This document shows, piece by piece, positions 26,128-36,119 of a stretch of 64,000 nucleotides of DNA. The notes below the pieces were generated by a model. That model saw only the letters and a list, made by a program, of their open reading frames with translations. It ran no database searches and was not told where the DNA came from. How positions within the stretch are numbered: position 1 is the stretch's first letter; each line of letters begins with the position of its first letter. Source of the stretch: Nioella ostreopsis. GTDB lineage: Bacteria > Pseudomonadota > Alphaproteobacteria > Rhodobacterales > Rhodobacteraceae. The DNA is taken from positions 214,836 to 278,835 of the forward strand of contig NZ_RCIQ01000004.1 in the NCBI RefSeq assembly GCF_004000255.1. Reading direction: 5' to 3'. A program made the translations under genes and the position numbers.

Positions 26128-28253
26128 TGCGGATCGGCGCGTTTCTTCTGTCCCTGATCCTGCTGGCAAGCCCGCTGGCCGCGCAAACGCGCGTCATTCC
26201 CGCAACGCTGATCGCCGACGACATCCGCTTTTCCGGCGCAACCACGTCCGTCACCGCCAGCGGCAATGTCGAGATTTTCTACAACGGAGTCAGGCTGCGC
26301 GCGGGCCGGATTGTCTATGATGGCACCGCTGATCGCGTGAGCGTGGAAGGCCCGATCACCCTGACCGAAGACAGCGGGCGCAGCATCCTCTTCGCCGATT
26401 TCGCCGAGCTTTCGGCCGATCTGCAAAACGGTGTGCTGCAATCCGCCCGGCTGGTTCTGGACCGGCAGTTGCAGATTGCCGCGACCCAGATCAACCGGGT
26501 CGACGGGCGCTACACGCAGATGTACCAGACCGTCGCGTCGTCCTGCGAGGTCTGCGCCACGAACCCGGTGCCGCTGTGGCAGATCCGGGCGCGTCGGATC
26601 ATCCATGATCAGCAGGAACAACAGCTCTATTTCGAAGATGCGCAGTTCCGAGCACTCGGTGTGCCGATTGCATGGTTCCCGCGTCTGCGGCTGCCGGATC
26701 CGACGCTGGAACGCGCCACCGGCTTTCTGACCCCGACCATTCGCGCGTCGAACCAGTTGGGCACCGGCATTCGCCTGCCCTATTTCATCGAAATGGGCGA
26801 CCATGCGGACCTGACCATCACGCCCTATATCACCGCAGGCGACAGCCAGACGCTTGAGGCACGCTTTCGCCGGGCGTTCGAAAATGGATTTGTCGAATTG
26901 AACGGGGCTGTCAGCTGGGATGACCTGTCGGTGGACTCGTCCCGATCCTACGTCTTTGCCGAGGGGTGGTTCGACCTGCCGCGCGATTTCCGGCTGGAGT
27001 TCACTTACGAAACCGTCTCGGACCCGGATTACCTGCTGACCTACGGCTACAGCGAGGAAGACAGCCTGAACACGGGCATTACCCTCAGCCGGGCCGATCG
27101 CAACGAGTATATCGGCATTTCCGCCAACCGGTTCCGATCGCTTCGAGAGGGCGATAACAATTTCACCCTGCCGACCCTGACCACCGATGCGGAGGTGACG
27201 GAACGCTTCAGCCCTTCCTGGCTTGGAGGCATTGCCACGGTCGGCATGTCCACGCACAGCCATGCCCGCCGGTCGGATGCCGATATCGACGGGCGCGATG
27301 TGGCGCGGCTCAGCTTCGATGCCAATTGGCGGCGGGACTGGATCTTGCCCGCCGGCATTCTGGCAGCGGTCGAGGCGCAATGGCAGGGGGATGTCTACAA
27401 TATCAGCCAGGACTCCACCTATGACGACACCATCACCCGCTCGACACCCTATCTTGCGGCCGAGCTGCGCTGGCCCCTGGCGCGGGCGAGTTCGGCGGGG
27501 GTGACGCATCTGCTGGAACCGGTGCTGCAATATGTCTGGGCCCCTGACACGCAGCCGGCCCTGCCCAATGAAGACGGGCGCGTGGTGGAATTCGACGAGG
27601 GCAACCTGTTTTCGCTCAACCGCTTTCCGGGTGCCGACGGGCAGGAACTGGGGCCGCGCCTGGCCTATGGGCTGTCCTATACCCGTGACGATCCGCTTGG
27701 CTGGTCGCTTGGGGTGACTGTCGGGCAGGTCCTGCGCGAACGCGACCATGCGCAGTTCACCCAAGGGTCGGGGCTGGACGGGACGCAATCCGATTTCATG
27801 CTGTCCACCAGCCTCGGGATCGGCAATTCGCTGACCCTGATGAACCGCGCCCTGTTCAGTGAGTCCTTCAACATAAGCTCGAATGAATTCGCCCTGATGT
27901 GGGAGGAAGATCAGTTCGATCTTGCCTCTTCGATCACCTGGCTGGAAGCAGATCCCGCCGAGGGCCGCCCTCAGGACATGGCGGAATGGGCCTTTGACGC
28001 CAGCTATGATTTCGACAATGCCTGGGCCGCAACAGTGGACTGGCGCTATGATTTCGAGGCCAACGAGCCCACAAGGGCAGGATTGAGCCTGATCTACGCA
28101 ACCGAGTGCGTGGACGTGGAGTTTTCTCTCTCGCGTCGCTTCACGACCTCGGCTACGTTGCCCTCAGCCACCGATATCGGATTGACTGTGGCGTTGAACG
28201 GTTTCGGCGCGTCCCGCGACGGACGCAGCTATGACCGAAGCTGCCACAGATAA
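26124..28253 (+). CDS. lptD: LPS-assembly outer-membrane protein LptD
   Basis: A 709-residue outer-membrane beta-barrel that inserts LPS into the outer leaflet. The signal peptide is MMRIGAFLLSLILLASPLAA. Residues 22-130 are the OstA/LptA-like jellyroll (ITLTEDSGRSILFADFAEL region). From about 200 the LptD barrel begins (RLRLPDPTLERATGFLTPTI). The pair CEVCA near residue 148 and Cys residues close to the C-terminus match the disulfide positions used in LptD maturation. Start: ATGATG overlapping the lptG stop; either Met is possible. It is cotranscribed with the permeases and surA. Confidence 0.95.
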   Translation: MMRIGAFLLSLILLASPLAAQTRVIPATLIADDIRFSGATTSVTASGNVEIFYNGVRLRAGRIVYDGTADRVSVEGPITLTEDSGRSILFADFAELSADLQNGVLQSARLVLDRQLQIAATQINRVDGRYTQMYQTVASSCEVCATNPVPLWQIRARRIIHDQQEQQLYFEDAQFRALGVPIAWFPRLRLPDPTLERATGFLTPTIRASNQLGTGIRLPYFIEMGDHADLTITPYITAGDSQTLEARFRRAFENGFVELNGAVSWDDLSVDSSRSYVFAEGWFDLPRDFRLEFTYETVSDPDYLLTYGYSEEDSLNTGITLSRADRNEYIGISANRFRSLREGDNNFTLPTLTTDAEVTERFSPSWLGGIATVGMSTHSHARRSDADIDGRDVARLSFDANWRRDWILPAGILAAVEAQWQGDVYNISQDSTYDDTITRSTPYLAAELRWPLARASSAGVTHLLEPVLQYVWAPDTQPALPNEDGRVVEFDEGNLFSLNRFPGADGQELGPRLAYGLSYTRDDPLGWSLGVTVGQVLRERDHAQFTQGSGLDGTQSDFMLSTSLGIGNSLTLMNRALFSESFNISSNEFALMWEEDQFDLASSITWLEADPAEGRPQDMAEWAFDASYDFDNAWAATVDWRYDFEANEPTRAGLSLIYATECVDVEFSLSRRFTTSATLPSATDIGLTVALNGFGASRDGRSYDRSCHR

Positions 28254-28273
28254 CCGGAACGCCGGACGAAAGA

Positions 28274-29527
28274 ATGACGCATATGACCTTGACGACCCAA
28301 GCAGACAGACCCCGCATCGCAGGCCCCCTGAAAGCCCTGACCGCAGCGCTTGCCCTGTCACTTGTCCCGTTGACACCGGCCACGGCGCAAAGCCCGTTTT
28401 CGGCGGCGGTGACCGTGAATGACCAGATCGTCACGCATTACGAAATCACGCAGCGCGTGCTGTTTCTCGAAGTTCTGAACGCCCCGGGCGACTTGCAGGA
28501 ACAGGCACGCGAAACCCTGATCAACGAACGCCTGCAACGCGAAGTCGGTGAGCGGTTCGGCATGCTCGCCAGCATCGACGATATTGAAGAGGGCATGGCC
28601 GAATTCGCAGGGCGCGCCAACATGAACACCGAGGCCTTTCTGGGTGCCTTGCAGAACGAAGGGATTTCGCCCGAAACCTTCCGCGATTTCGTTGCGGCCG
28701 GGATCACCTGGCGCAATATCGTGCGCGCCCGTTTTGGACCCCGCGCACAGGTCACCGAGGAAGAGATTGACCGGGCGCTGACCCTGTCCGCATCCGATGG
28801 CGGCGCACAGATCAATGTCGCCGAGCTCGTGGTGCCGGTCACCCCGGAAAACGCCGATCAGATCCGCGCTGACATTGCCCGCCTGGCACAGGAGCTCGAC
28901 GGCTCGATAGGGGCCTTCTCGGAAGCCGCCCGCGCCTATTCCGCCGCGGCAACGGGTCGTCAGGGTGGCGGGCTTGGCTGGCGTCCCCTGTCCGCGATCC
29001 CGCCGCAACTGCGCGCGATCCTGCTGCCAATGAATGTGGGCGACGTCACCGACCCGGTGCCGCTTGGACCTGCCATCGCGATTTTCCAGCTGCGCGGGCT
29101 GGACGAGACCGGGTTCGTATCGCCGGAGGTGACGGCGGTCGAATATGCCGAGGTGCTGATCCCCGGCGGCCAGAGCGCAGAGGCTTTGGCCGAGGCGCAG
29201 GATCTGCGCGACAGCATCGACACCTGTGACGATCTGAATGGTGTGCGCCCGGGCGGCTTTGAACTCGTTTCCCTGCCGATCGAGGATGTACCCGGTGATA
29301 TCTCGCTGGAGCTTGCCCGTCTGGATGCCAACGAGATCTCGACCGGGCTGACCCGCGCGAATGGTACGCAACTGCTGTTCCTGATGCTCTGCGGCCGGTC
29401 CACGGAACTGCCCGAAGGCGGACGCGACGAAGTCCGGCAGGCCCTGTTCCAGCAGCGTCTGGAAAGCTATGCGCAGGGCTATCTGGCCGAGCTGCGCGCC
29501 GATGCGATCATCGACGAAAACCCATGA
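28274..29527 (+). CDS. surA: SurA-type periplasmic chaperone/peptidyl-prolyl isomerase
   Basis: A 417-residue exported folding factor. The N-terminus has a charged stretch then ALTAALALSLVPLTPATAQ, a signal peptide. Residues about 40-160 are the SurA_N chaperone domain (VNDQIVTHYEITQRVLFLEVL). One parvulin domain follows (about 175-290, with GGGLGWRPLSAIPPQLRAI). E. coli SurA has two parvulin domains; this shorter one-domain form is usual in alphaproteobacteria. It should escort outer-membrane proteins such as LptD, which is encoded just before it (20-bp gap). Its stop overlaps pdxA (ATGA). Confidence 0.92.
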   Translation: MTHMTLTTQADRPRIAGPLKALTAALALSLVPLTPATAQSPFSAAVTVNDQIVTHYEITQRVLFLEVLNAPGDLQEQARETLINERLQREVGERFGMLASIDDIEEGMAEFAGRANMNTEAFLGALQNEGISPETFRDFVAAGITWRNIVRARFGPRAQVTEEEIDRALTLSASDGGAQINVAELVVPVTPENADQIRADIARLAQELDGSIGAFSEAARAYSAAATGRQGGGLGWRPLSAIPPQLRAILLPMNVGDVTDPVPLGPAIAIFQLRGLDETGFVSPEVTAVEYAEVLIPGGQSAEALAEAQDLRDSIDTCDDLNGVRPGGFELVSLPIEDVPGDISLELARLDANEISTGLTRANGTQLLFLMLCGRSTELPEGGRDEVRQALFQQRLESYAQGYLAELRADAIIDENP

Positions 29528-30513
29528 CCGCGCAGACACTGCCCCCCGTGGCCGTCAGCTGTGGGGAGCCCTCCGGGATCGGCCCGGAAATCATCGTCAA
29601 AGCGCGCGCCGCGCTTGGGGCGAATCTGCCCTTCTTCGCCATTGGGGATCCGCGTCATTTCAAAGCCCATGGGGCCGTTGACCTGATTTCGGCCCCCGTG
29701 GAGGCCTCGGACGTGCCACCCGGGCGCCTGCCGCTTCTGGCCCATGATTTTGCCGCCGACGCCGCACCCGGCCAGCCCGATCCGCGCAACGCGCAAGCTG
29801 TGATCGACGTGATCGAGAAAGGCGTTGACCTTGTCAGGGCCGGTGCGGCTTCGGCGATCTGTACTGCACCCATCCACAAGAAGGCGCTAAAGGACGGGGC
29901 GGGCTTCGCCTTTCCCGGCCACACGGAGTTCCTGGCCCATCTGGCGGGGGTGGACCGCGTGGTGATGATGCTGGCCTGCGATGCATTGCGGGTGGTTCCG
30001 GTCACGATCCACATCGCGCTGGCCGATGTTCCGAGGGCGCTGACGCCGGAGCTTCTGGCCGATACGATCCGCATCACCCATGCGGCGCTGATCCGCGATT
30101 TCGGGCTGGAGGCCCCGCGATTGGCGGTGGCCGGGCTCAATCCCCATGCGGGCGAAGGCGGCACAATGGGGGTCGAGGACATGGCGGTGATCACCCCGGT
30201 CCTGGACATGCTGCGGGCCGAAGGGATGCGGATTGCGGGGCCACTCTCTGCCGACACCATGTTCCACGCAGGCGCGCGCGCGGGCTATGATGCCGCAATT
30301 GCCATGTATCACGATCAGGCGCTGATCCCGATCAAGACGCTGGATTTCGCGGGCGGGGTGAATGTCTCGCTCGGCCTGCCCTTTATCCGCACCTCGCCCG
30401 ATCACGGGACGGCGTTTGATATCGCCGGAAAAGGATTGGCCGATCCAGCCAGCATGATCGCCGCGCTGCACATGGCCCGCGACATGGCCCTTGCCCGGGC
30501 GGGAGGCGCCTGA
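29524..30513 (+). CDS. pdxA: 4-hydroxythreonine-4-phosphate dehydrogenase
   Basis: A 329-residue NAD-dependent enzyme of the DXP-dependent vitamin B6 route; it oxidises 4-phosphohydroxy-threonine to the precursor joined by PdxJ. Family blocks: CGEPSGIGPEIIVKA at the start, FPGHTEFLAHLAGV, LNPHAGEGGTMG (metal-binding His), ADTMFHAGARAGYDAAIAMY and HDQALIPIKTL. The length is normal. It is coupled by ATGA to surA, the same order as in E. coli (surA-pdxA-rsmA). Confidence 0.97.
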   Translation: MTAQTLPPVAVSCGEPSGIGPEIIVKARAALGANLPFFAIGDPRHFKAHGAVDLISAPVEASDVPPGRLPLLAHDFAADAAPGQPDPRNAQAVIDVIEKGVDLVRAGAASAICTAPIHKKALKDGAGFAFPGHTEFLAHLAGVDRVVMMLACDALRVVPVTIHIALADVPRALTPELLADTIRITHAALIRDFGLEAPRLAVAGLNPHAGEGGTMGVEDMAVITPVLDMLRAEGMRIAGPLSADTMFHAGARAGYDAAIAMYHDQALIPIKTLDFAGGVNVSLGLPFIRTSPDHGTAFDIAGKGLADPASMIAALHMARDMALARAGGA

Positions 30514-30524
30514 TGGCCAGATCC

Positions 30525-30590
30525 GGAGGGGGCTCTGCCCCCGTCGCTGCGCGACTCCCCCGAGGTATTTTTGCCAAGCTGAAAGGGGGC
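30525..30590. repeat. Dispersed extragenic repeat, copy 2
   Basis: GGAGGGGGCTCTGCCCCC stem, then ACTCCCCCGAGGTATTTTTG and CCAAGCTGAAAGGGGG. It shares the two-part layout and the core CCCCGAGGTATTTT with the element at 9283-9370. Here it separates pdxA from rsmA, breaking the otherwise compact operon. Confidence 0.6.
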
Positions 30591-30621
30591 GGCGCGCGCG
30601 TTAACCTTAATGGAGTGTTGC

Positions 30622-31464
30622 ATGGCGACGATTGACGGGCTGCCGCCGCTTCGCGAGGTGATCGCGACCCATGGGCTCAGTGCGCGAAAGGCGCTTGGGC
30701 AGAATTTCCTGCTGGATCTGAACCTGACCGCCAAGATTGCCCGCGCTGCCGGCGATCTGACCGGTTGCGATGTGCTGGAGGTGGGCCCCGGCCCCGGTGG
30801 CCTCACGCGCGGGTTGCTGGCCGAGGGCGCGCGGCGGGTGGTGGCGATCGAGAAGGATGCGCGGTGCTTGCCGGCGCTGGCGGAGATCTCGGCGGCTTAT
30901 CCCGGTCAGCTGGAGGTGATGAACGAGGATGCGTTGCAGGTCGATTGGGCCGCGCATCTGACGCCGCCGATCAAGGTCGTGGCGAACCTGCCTTATAATG
31001 TGGGGACGGAACTGCTGATACGCTGGTTGACGCCGAAGCTGTGGCCGCCGCAATGGCAAAGCCTGACGCTGATGTTTCAGCGGGAAGTGGCTGAGAGGAT
31101 CGTCGCGCAACCGGGCGGCAAGGCCTATGGGCGGCTTGCGGTGCTGGCCCAGTGGCGGTGCAGTGCCAGGATCGCGCTGACGCTGCCGCCCGAGGCCTTC
31201 ACGCCGCCCCCCAAGGTGAAATCGGCCGTGGTGCATCTGACCGCCCTGCCCGCGCCCCGGTTCGAGGCCGATCCCAAGGTGCTGGAACGCGTCGTCGCCG
31301 CCGGGTTCAACCAGCGGCGAAAGATGCTGCGCGCCGCCCTGAAAGGGCTGGCGCCGGATATCGAGGATCGCATTCTGGCTGCGGGGCTGACGCCTACCGA
31401 CAGGGCCGAACAGGTCCCCATCGAAGGGTTCTGTGCGCTTGCCCGCCAGATCGCGGCGGGCTGA
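30622..31464 (+). CDS. rsmA: 16S rRNA dimethyladenosine methyltransferase
   Basis: A 280-residue KsgA/RsmA enzyme that dimethylates two adjacent adenosines in the 3' hairpin of 16S rRNA during small-subunit assembly. Signatures: [20 protein letters not shown], the SAM loop [15 protein letters not shown], and the catalytic [11 protein letters not shown]. The start at 30622 was chosen because GGAG lies 7 nt upstream; an ATG 12 nt earlier overlaps that site. It converges with the DUF4167 gene with only 3 bp between stops. Confidence 0.96.
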   Translation: MATIDGLPPLREVIATHGLSARKALGQNFLLDLNLTAKIARAAGDLTGCDVLEVGPGPGGLTRGLLAEGARRVVAIEKDARCLPALAEISAAYPGQLEVMNEDALQVDWAAHLTPPIKVVANLPYNVGTELLIRWLTPKLWPPQWQSLTLMFQREVAERIVAQPGGKAYGRLAVLAQWRCSARIALTLPPEAFTPPPKVKSAVVHLTALPAPRFEADPKVLERVVAAGFNQRRKMLRAALKGLAPDIEDRILAAGLTPTDRAEQVPIEGFCALARQIAAG

Positions 31465-31467
31465 GGC

Positions 31468-32046
31468 CTATTCCGCAGCCTGCGGGCCTTCTTCCGGGGA
31501 GCTGGCCGCGTCGCCCTGGCTTTCGGCCGCCTTCTTGGGGGCCCGGCGGGTGCGAGGGCGTTTGGGCTTTGGCGCGCTTTCGGGCGTGCTGACCAGACCG
31601 CTGTCACCAGAACCGGGCACGTCGATCACATCATCGAAGGAGCCTTTTTCGGCGGCCGCTGCGGGGGCAGGCTCTGGCCGGTCCTGCGCGTCGGGCTTGC
31701 TGCCCTGATCCTGGGCCGTGTCATCGTCTCGGGACTGGCGCGCCTCACGGGCCTGCTGCTGTGCTTCCTGCTCGGCCCGGCGGGCGTCCTGCTCTCGCTG
31801 CGCCTCACCCAACATGCGGGCATAGTGCTCGGCATGTTGCTGGAAATTCTCGGCGGCAACCCGGTCATTGGCGAGCTGCGCGTCACGGGTCAGCTGGTTG
31901 TACTTGTCAATGATCTGCTGCGGCGTTCCACGAACCTTGCCCTCGGGGCCGGAGCTGTCGAACACGCGATTGACGATATTGCCCATAGAGCGGTTGTTGT
32001 TGTTGCGATTGCCCTTGGACCGCGAACGGTTTTTTGATGATCTCAT
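31468..32046 (-). CDS. DUF4167 protein
   Basis: A 192-residue protein. Residues 1-75 are the DUF4167 domain: an Arg/Asn-rich start (RSKGNRNNNNRSMGNIVNR), then GKVRGTPQQIIDKYNQLTRD and ENFQQHAEHYARMLGEA. The remainder is low-complexity Glu/Gln/Ala then Pro/Ser, ending in a Lys/Arg-rich patch, and is probably disordered. The basic, Asn-rich start suggests RNA binding, which is inference; the family has no proven role and is restricted largely to alphaproteobacteria. It follows prfA-prmC on the same strand after about 300 bp that hold no gene. Confidence 0.92.
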   Translation of the reverse strand: MRSSKNRSRSKGNRNNNNRSMGNIVNRVFDSSGPEGKVRGTPQQIIDKYNQLTRDAQLANDRVAAENFQQHAEHYARMLGEAQREQDARRAEQEAQQQAREARQSRDDDTAQDQGSKPDAQDRPEPAPAAAAEKGSFDDVIDVPGSGDSGLVSTPESAPKPKRPRTRRAPKKAAESQGDAASSPEEGPQAAE

Positions 32047-32342
32047 GTGTCTGTATCTGTTCCAGCTGTCCTGGTGTCATTGGGATGCGGGGCACGCGAT
32101 GGTCAGGCAATTCCGCCAGTCCGGCTGGACCTTGCAGCTTGCCCCTGCTTTTGCGGTTTTCCCTGCTGTCTTCGTCTCGTTTGAGGGTGAACCGCGGGGG
32201 CATGGCCTGATGTCCATTCCGCATCCGCTGCCCCTGTGTAACCACGGGTTCCCCGGTAAAACAAGGGGAAACTGCCCCTTATGCGGCGTTTTAAGCCGGG
32301 ACTGGCGGAATTATCGCGCGACATGCTGCCCGAAACACTCAG

Positions 32343-33188
32343 TCAGACGGGATTTCTGCCCAGAACGACGCGGTCCCTGCCATCAAGATCGGGGTGCACC
32401 TGGACATCTTCAAGCCGTGCCCTGCGAAACAATTCGCTCACGGCCCTCCCTTGGGTGGGGCCGATTTCGACCATCAACCGAGCGCCCGGCTCGAGATGCT
32501 TGGGCGCCTCCTGGGCGATGGTGCGGTAGGCGGACAGTCCATCCCCTTCATCGGTCAGCGCCATACGCGGTTCGTGAAGCACTTCGGCGGACAGGTCCTG
32601 CATCTCGTCAAGCGCGATATAGGGCGGGTTGGAGACGATCAGATCGAACTGCCCGCCCACGCTGTCCAGCCAGTCGCTGTGCAGAAAGGCGGCGCGTTCC
32701 AGCACCTCGAATTTGTCGGCATTGGCCTCGGCCACCGTCAGAGCATCCGTCGAGAGGTCGGTGGCGATGCCCATGGCCTCGGGCCGTTCCGCCAGAAGCG
32801 TGATCAGGATGCAACCCGATCCGGTGCCCAGGTCCAGAACCTCCGAAAATGGTTCCTGCAGGGCCAGCGCGATCAGCGCCTCGGTGTCCGGGCGCGGGTC
32901 CAGAACCTTGTCGCTCACGGTGAAGCGGCGGCCATAGAAATCGCGATAGCCCCGGATATGGGACATGGGCACACCGAGGGACCTTCGCGTGTAGAGCCGC
33001 CGCGCCTCTTGGAAATGCTCCGGCGCCACCTCATCCTGCGCCATCAGGGTCAGGCGCGCAGGGTCTATCCCCATGGCATGGGCCAGAAGCATCCGCAGTT
33101 CGTTCATGGGCAGGTTGACGCCGTCATAGTCCATTTCGGATTTCAGCGCACGAAGAGCAGTGGTCACGGTCAGGGGTTGGTCGCTCAC
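32343..33188 (-). CDS. prmC: Release-factor glutamine methyltransferase
   Basis: A 281-residue SAM enzyme that methylates the Gln of the GGQ loop in release factors 1 and 2. The N-terminal helical domain (1-85) recognises the factor. The catalytic domain has [16 protein letters not shown] (SAM loop) and the NPPY motif in [14 protein letters not shown], which holds the target glutamine. It overlaps the prfA stop by 4 bp, so enzyme and substrate are made together, a conserved arrangement. Confidence 0.96.
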   Translation of the reverse strand: MSDQPLTVTTALRALKSEMDYDGVNLPMNELRMLLAHAMGIDPARLTLMAQDEVAPEHFQEARRLYTRRSLGVPMSHIRGYRDFYGRRFTVSDKVLDPRPDTEALIALALQEPFSEVLDLGTGSGCILITLLAERPEAMGIATDLSTDALTVAEANADKFEVLERAAFLHSDWLDSVGGQFDLIVSNPPYIALDEMQDLSAEVLHEPRMALTDEGDGLSAYRTIAQEAPKHLEPGARLMVEIGPTQGRAVSELFRRARLEDVQVHPDLDGRDRVVLGRNPV

Positions 33189-34240
33189 CCCTCCATCTCC
33201 GCCAGCATCCGGGCCTGATCGTCCGAGATCAGCGCGTCGATCAGCTCATCCAGATCGCCCTGCATCACCTGATCGAGCTTGTAGAGCGTCAGATTGATGC
33301 GGTGATCGGTGATGCGCCCTTGCGGGAAATTATAGGTGCGGATGCGTTCCGAGCGGTCGCCGGAACCCACCTGCGCCTTGCGATCCGCAGCGCGTTCATC
33401 GGCGGCCTTCTGGCGTTCCAGATCGAAAAGCCGGGCGCGCAGGACCGACATGGCAATCTCCCGGTTGCGGTGCTGCGATTTCTCGGAGCTCGTCACCACG
33501 ATGCCTGACGGAATATGCGTGATCCGCACGGCGGAATCGGTGGTGTTGACATGCTGCCCCCCTGCCCCGCTGGCGCGCATCGTGTCGATGCGGATGTCAC
33601 CCGCCGGAATGTCGATATCGACCTCTTCGGCCTCGGGCAGCACGGCGACGGTGGCCGCAGAGGTGTGAATGCGCCCGCCCGATTCCGTGGTTGGCACCCG
33701 TTGCACCCGATGCACGCCGGATTCGTATTTCAGCCGGGCAAAGACGCCCTCGCCGCTCACATGCGCCACGACCTCCTTGATGCCGCCCAGTTCCGTCAGC
33801 TGTTGCTCGATGATCTCCAGCTTCCAGCCGCGCGCGTCGGCGTAGCGTTCATACATGCGCAACAGATCGCCCGCGAACAGCGCTGCCTCGTCGCCGCCGG
33901 TGCCGGGACGAATTTCCACCATCGCCGGGCGGGCATCGGCGGAATCCTTGGGCAAAAGCGCAAGCTGAAGGGCTTTTTCGGCCTCGGGCAGCGCGTCGCG
34001 CAGCTGCGGCAACTCCTCCTCTGCCAGCTCCGCCATATCGGGATCGTCCAGCATCGCCTCAGCCTCGGCGATGTCGGACAGGATCCGCCGATAGGTGGCG
34101 ATCTGGTCGACGACAGGCTTCAGGTCGGAATATTCCCGGCTGATCCCCGCGATCTCGTCAGCGGCGGGACCGGCATTGAGCCGCGCTTCGAGAAACTCGA
34201 ACCGTTCGGTGATCTGGGTCAGGCGGTCTGCGGGCAACAT
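33185..34240 (-). CDS. prfA: Peptide chain release factor 1
   Basis: A 351-residue class I release factor for UAA and UAG. The GGQ loop is [19 protein letters not shown], and domain 2 carries [20 protein letters not shown]. The start is [19 protein letters not shown], as in relatives; a frame extended to 34309 adds a low-similarity Arg-rich tail and is rejected. It is coupled to prmC by ATGA. Confidence 0.97.
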   Translation of the reverse strand: MLPADRLTQITERFEFLEARLNAGPAADEIAGISREYSDLKPVVDQIATYRRILSDIAEAEAMLDDPDMAELAEEELPQLRDALPEAEKALQLALLPKDSADARPAMVEIRPGTGGDEAALFAGDLLRMYERYADARGWKLEIIEQQLTELGGIKEVVAHVSGEGVFARLKYESGVHRVQRVPTTESGGRIHTSAATVAVLPEAEEVDIDIPAGDIRIDTMRASGAGGQHVNTTDSAVRITHIPSGIVVTSSEKSQHRNREIAMSVLRARLFDLERQKAADERAADRKAQVGSGDRSERIRTYNFPQGRITDHRINLTLYKLDQVMQGDLDELIDALISDDQARMLAEMEG

Positions 34241-34272
34241 GACAGGCGGTGTGGCGCGGGGCGCGCGCGCCG

Positions 34273-34731
34273 TCAAGAGCCTAGAGCGGCCTCCAGCCGG
34301 TTGATCCATCGCGTGACGCGGGCTGCATTGACCCCTGCATCAGAGTAACCAAAGCGGGATCTGGAAAACACTTCTACCCGCGTTCCATCCCCCTCCGGGC
34401 TCAGCCGGATGGAAATCGCGTCAGGAAAGCCCATGATCCGACTGCGCTGCACGTAGGTGACATGGCCGTCTGCTGCACTGCCAGCCAGTCGGGTAACCCG
34501 CGGGGCCGTGGCCAAAAGCTGATCAAGGGCTATCGCAACCTCGGCTGGCGATGCGGGCAGGATCAACGCCGGGGCATCGCCATCCCCGTCGCGCATCAGA
34601 TAGGCATTGGGCCTGTCCGGGCGTGGGGCCGTCGCCGGATCGACATGCCAGCGATCAACCGACATGGGCGAGACCCGGATGTAGATCAGCAGGGCAGCAG
34701 GCAGCAGGAGGAACAGGAGAATATAGCGCAT
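34273..34731 (-). CDS. DUF1499 membrane-anchored protein
   Basis: A 152-residue protein with one N-terminal hydrophobic segment ([17 protein letters not shown]) that is either a signal anchor or a signal peptide. The rest is a DUF1499 domain: [22 protein letters not shown], and the C-terminal [21 protein letters not shown] and [12 protein letters not shown]. The function of the family is not known. It precedes prfA by 32 bp and may be cotranscribed with it. Confidence 0.9.
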   Translation of the reverse strand: MRYILLFLLLPAALLIYIRVSPMSVDRWHVDPATAPRPDRPNAYLMRDGDGDAPALILPASPAEVAIALDQLLATAPRVTRLAGSAADGHVTYVQRSRIMGFPDAISIRLSPEGDGTRVEVFSRSRFGYSDAGVNAARVTRWINRLEAALGS

Positions 34732-34845
34732 GGGACATAGATGGGACGCGGGGTCGGAATGGCAATCCTGACGCAGCGTGAAGGATAAAGCTTGAGGGGA
34801 TCAAGTCCGGGTAAGGTTAATGCGGGTCTATCCACCGCCTTTCGG

Positions 34846-34870
34846 CCGGGGGGACAAGCCCGCCCCCCGG
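34846..34870. terminator. GC-rich hairpin downstream of ackA
   Basis: CCGGGGGG pairs with CCCCCCGG (34846-34853, 34863-34870; 9-nt loop), about 90 bp beyond the ackA stop and 115 bp upstream of the DUF1499 gene. No T-run follows on either strand, so it would be a pause or Rho-assisted site at best. Confidence 0.35.
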
Positions 34871-34961
34871 TCCAACAGCCGTGGAAAACAGGCGACAGCG
34901 GAAGGGTCGAAAGCTCCAGCCGCCTCGGCAGTCGGGCTCAGCGGGAGTGACATCGCAACGC

Positions 34962-36119
34962 TCATCCCAGGCAGGACAGGGTGGCGCGGGCGATGACCTG
35001 TTCTTCATCCGTGGGCAGCACCAGAATAGGCACCTTGCCCGAATGGATAGCACGCGCATTGCGCGCGTTCCGCTCGCCATCCAGGGACAGCCCCAGAAAC
35101 CCGAGCCCCTCCAGCGCACGCGCCCGGATCGGGGCCGCGTTTTCCCCCACGCCCCCGGTGAAGACCAGAGCATCCAAACCGCCCAGAACAGCCGCCATCG
35201 CCCCGATTTCCCGCGCAAGCCGGGCACAGTAATAGGCGATGGCCTCTTCCGCCTCCGGCGCGTCCGAGGCCAGCAATTCCCGCATGTCGTGGCTGATCCC
35301 GGACAGCCCCAGCATCCCGCTTTCCTTGTAAAGAAGCCGGGTCAGGTCCTCATAGCCCATGCCCTCTTCTTTCATCAGATACAGCAGCACGCCGGGATCG
35401 ACCTGACCGGGCCGGGTGCCCATGCACAGCCCCTCCAGCGCCGAAAACCCCATGGTCGATGAGATCGAGCGACCGTTATCAATCCCCGCCAGGGACGCGC
35501 CATTGCCCAGATGCGCCACGATGACCTTGCCGCGCGCCAGATCGGGGGCGTCCCGCGCCATCAGCCCGGCGATGTAGTCATAGCTCAGCCCGTGAAAGCC
35601 ATAGCGGCGCACGCCCTGTTCATAGTACCGGCGCGGCAGGGCAAATTGGTCATGCACCCGCGGATGGCCGCGATGAAAGGCGGTGTCGAACGCCCCCACC
35701 TGAATCGCGTCCGGAAAGGCCGCGCGCGCGGCATGGACGGCGGCAAGGTTGTGCGGCTGGTGAAGCGGTGCAAGCGGTTGCAGCGTGGCCAGATGGTCCA
35801 GTAGGGCGGTATCCAGCACGCGCGGGCCGTCTATATCTGGGCCGCCATGCACGATCCGATGCCCGACCCCCAGAACCGGGCGCCCGGACAGCAGCGGATC
35901 CAGCGCGGTCAGGATCGCGGTCACCCCCGTCACATGGTCGGTGCGGCCAAGCGCTGTGACACTTTTGTCTCCGCCCTCCGGCTTAAGGACCAGCCGCGCC
36001 TCGGGGCCGATGGCGTCGACCATGCCGGACGCCTCCAACACGGGCGTGTCCCCTGCCCCGTAGAGCGCGAATTTGATGGAGCTGGACCCGGCATTGAGGG
36101 TCAGGATCACGCCGGTCAT
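34962..36119 (-). CDS. ackA: Acetate (acyl) kinase
   Basis: A 385-residue ASKHA-fold kinase interconverting acyl phosphate plus ADP and the acid plus ATP. Signatures: LTLNAGSSSIKFALY at the start, GHRIVHGG, VIVAHLGNGASLAGIDNGRS and FTGGVGENAAPIRA. The start at 36119 overlaps the stop of the upstream Pta-like gene (ATGA). Its partner is a MaoC-Pta fusion rather than classical Pta, so the pair may serve other short acyl groups besides acetate. Confidence 0.95.
   Translation of the reverse strand: MTGVILTLNAGSSSIKFALYGAGDTPVLEASGMVDAIGPEARLVLKPEGGDKSVTALGRTDHVTGVTAILTALDPLLSGRPVLGVGHRIVHGGPDIDGPRVLDTALLDHLATLQPLAPLHQPHNLAAVHAARAAFPDAIQVGAFDTAFHRGHPRVHDQFALPRRYYEQGVRRYGFHGLSYDYIAGLMARDAPDLARGKVIVAHLGNGASLAGIDNGRSISSTMGFSALEGLCMGTRPGQVDPGVLLYLMKEEGMGYEDLTRLLYKESGMLGLSGISHDMRELLASDAPEAEEAIAYYCARLAREIGAMAAVLGGLDALVFTGGVGENAAPIRARALEGLGFLGLSLDGERNARNARAIHSGKVPILVLPTDEEQVIARATLSCLG

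Noticed and set aside
25791..27788. A 665-codon minus-strand frame opposite lptG and lptD
   Set aside because: No domain and no ribosome site; lptD on the plus strand is unmistakable.
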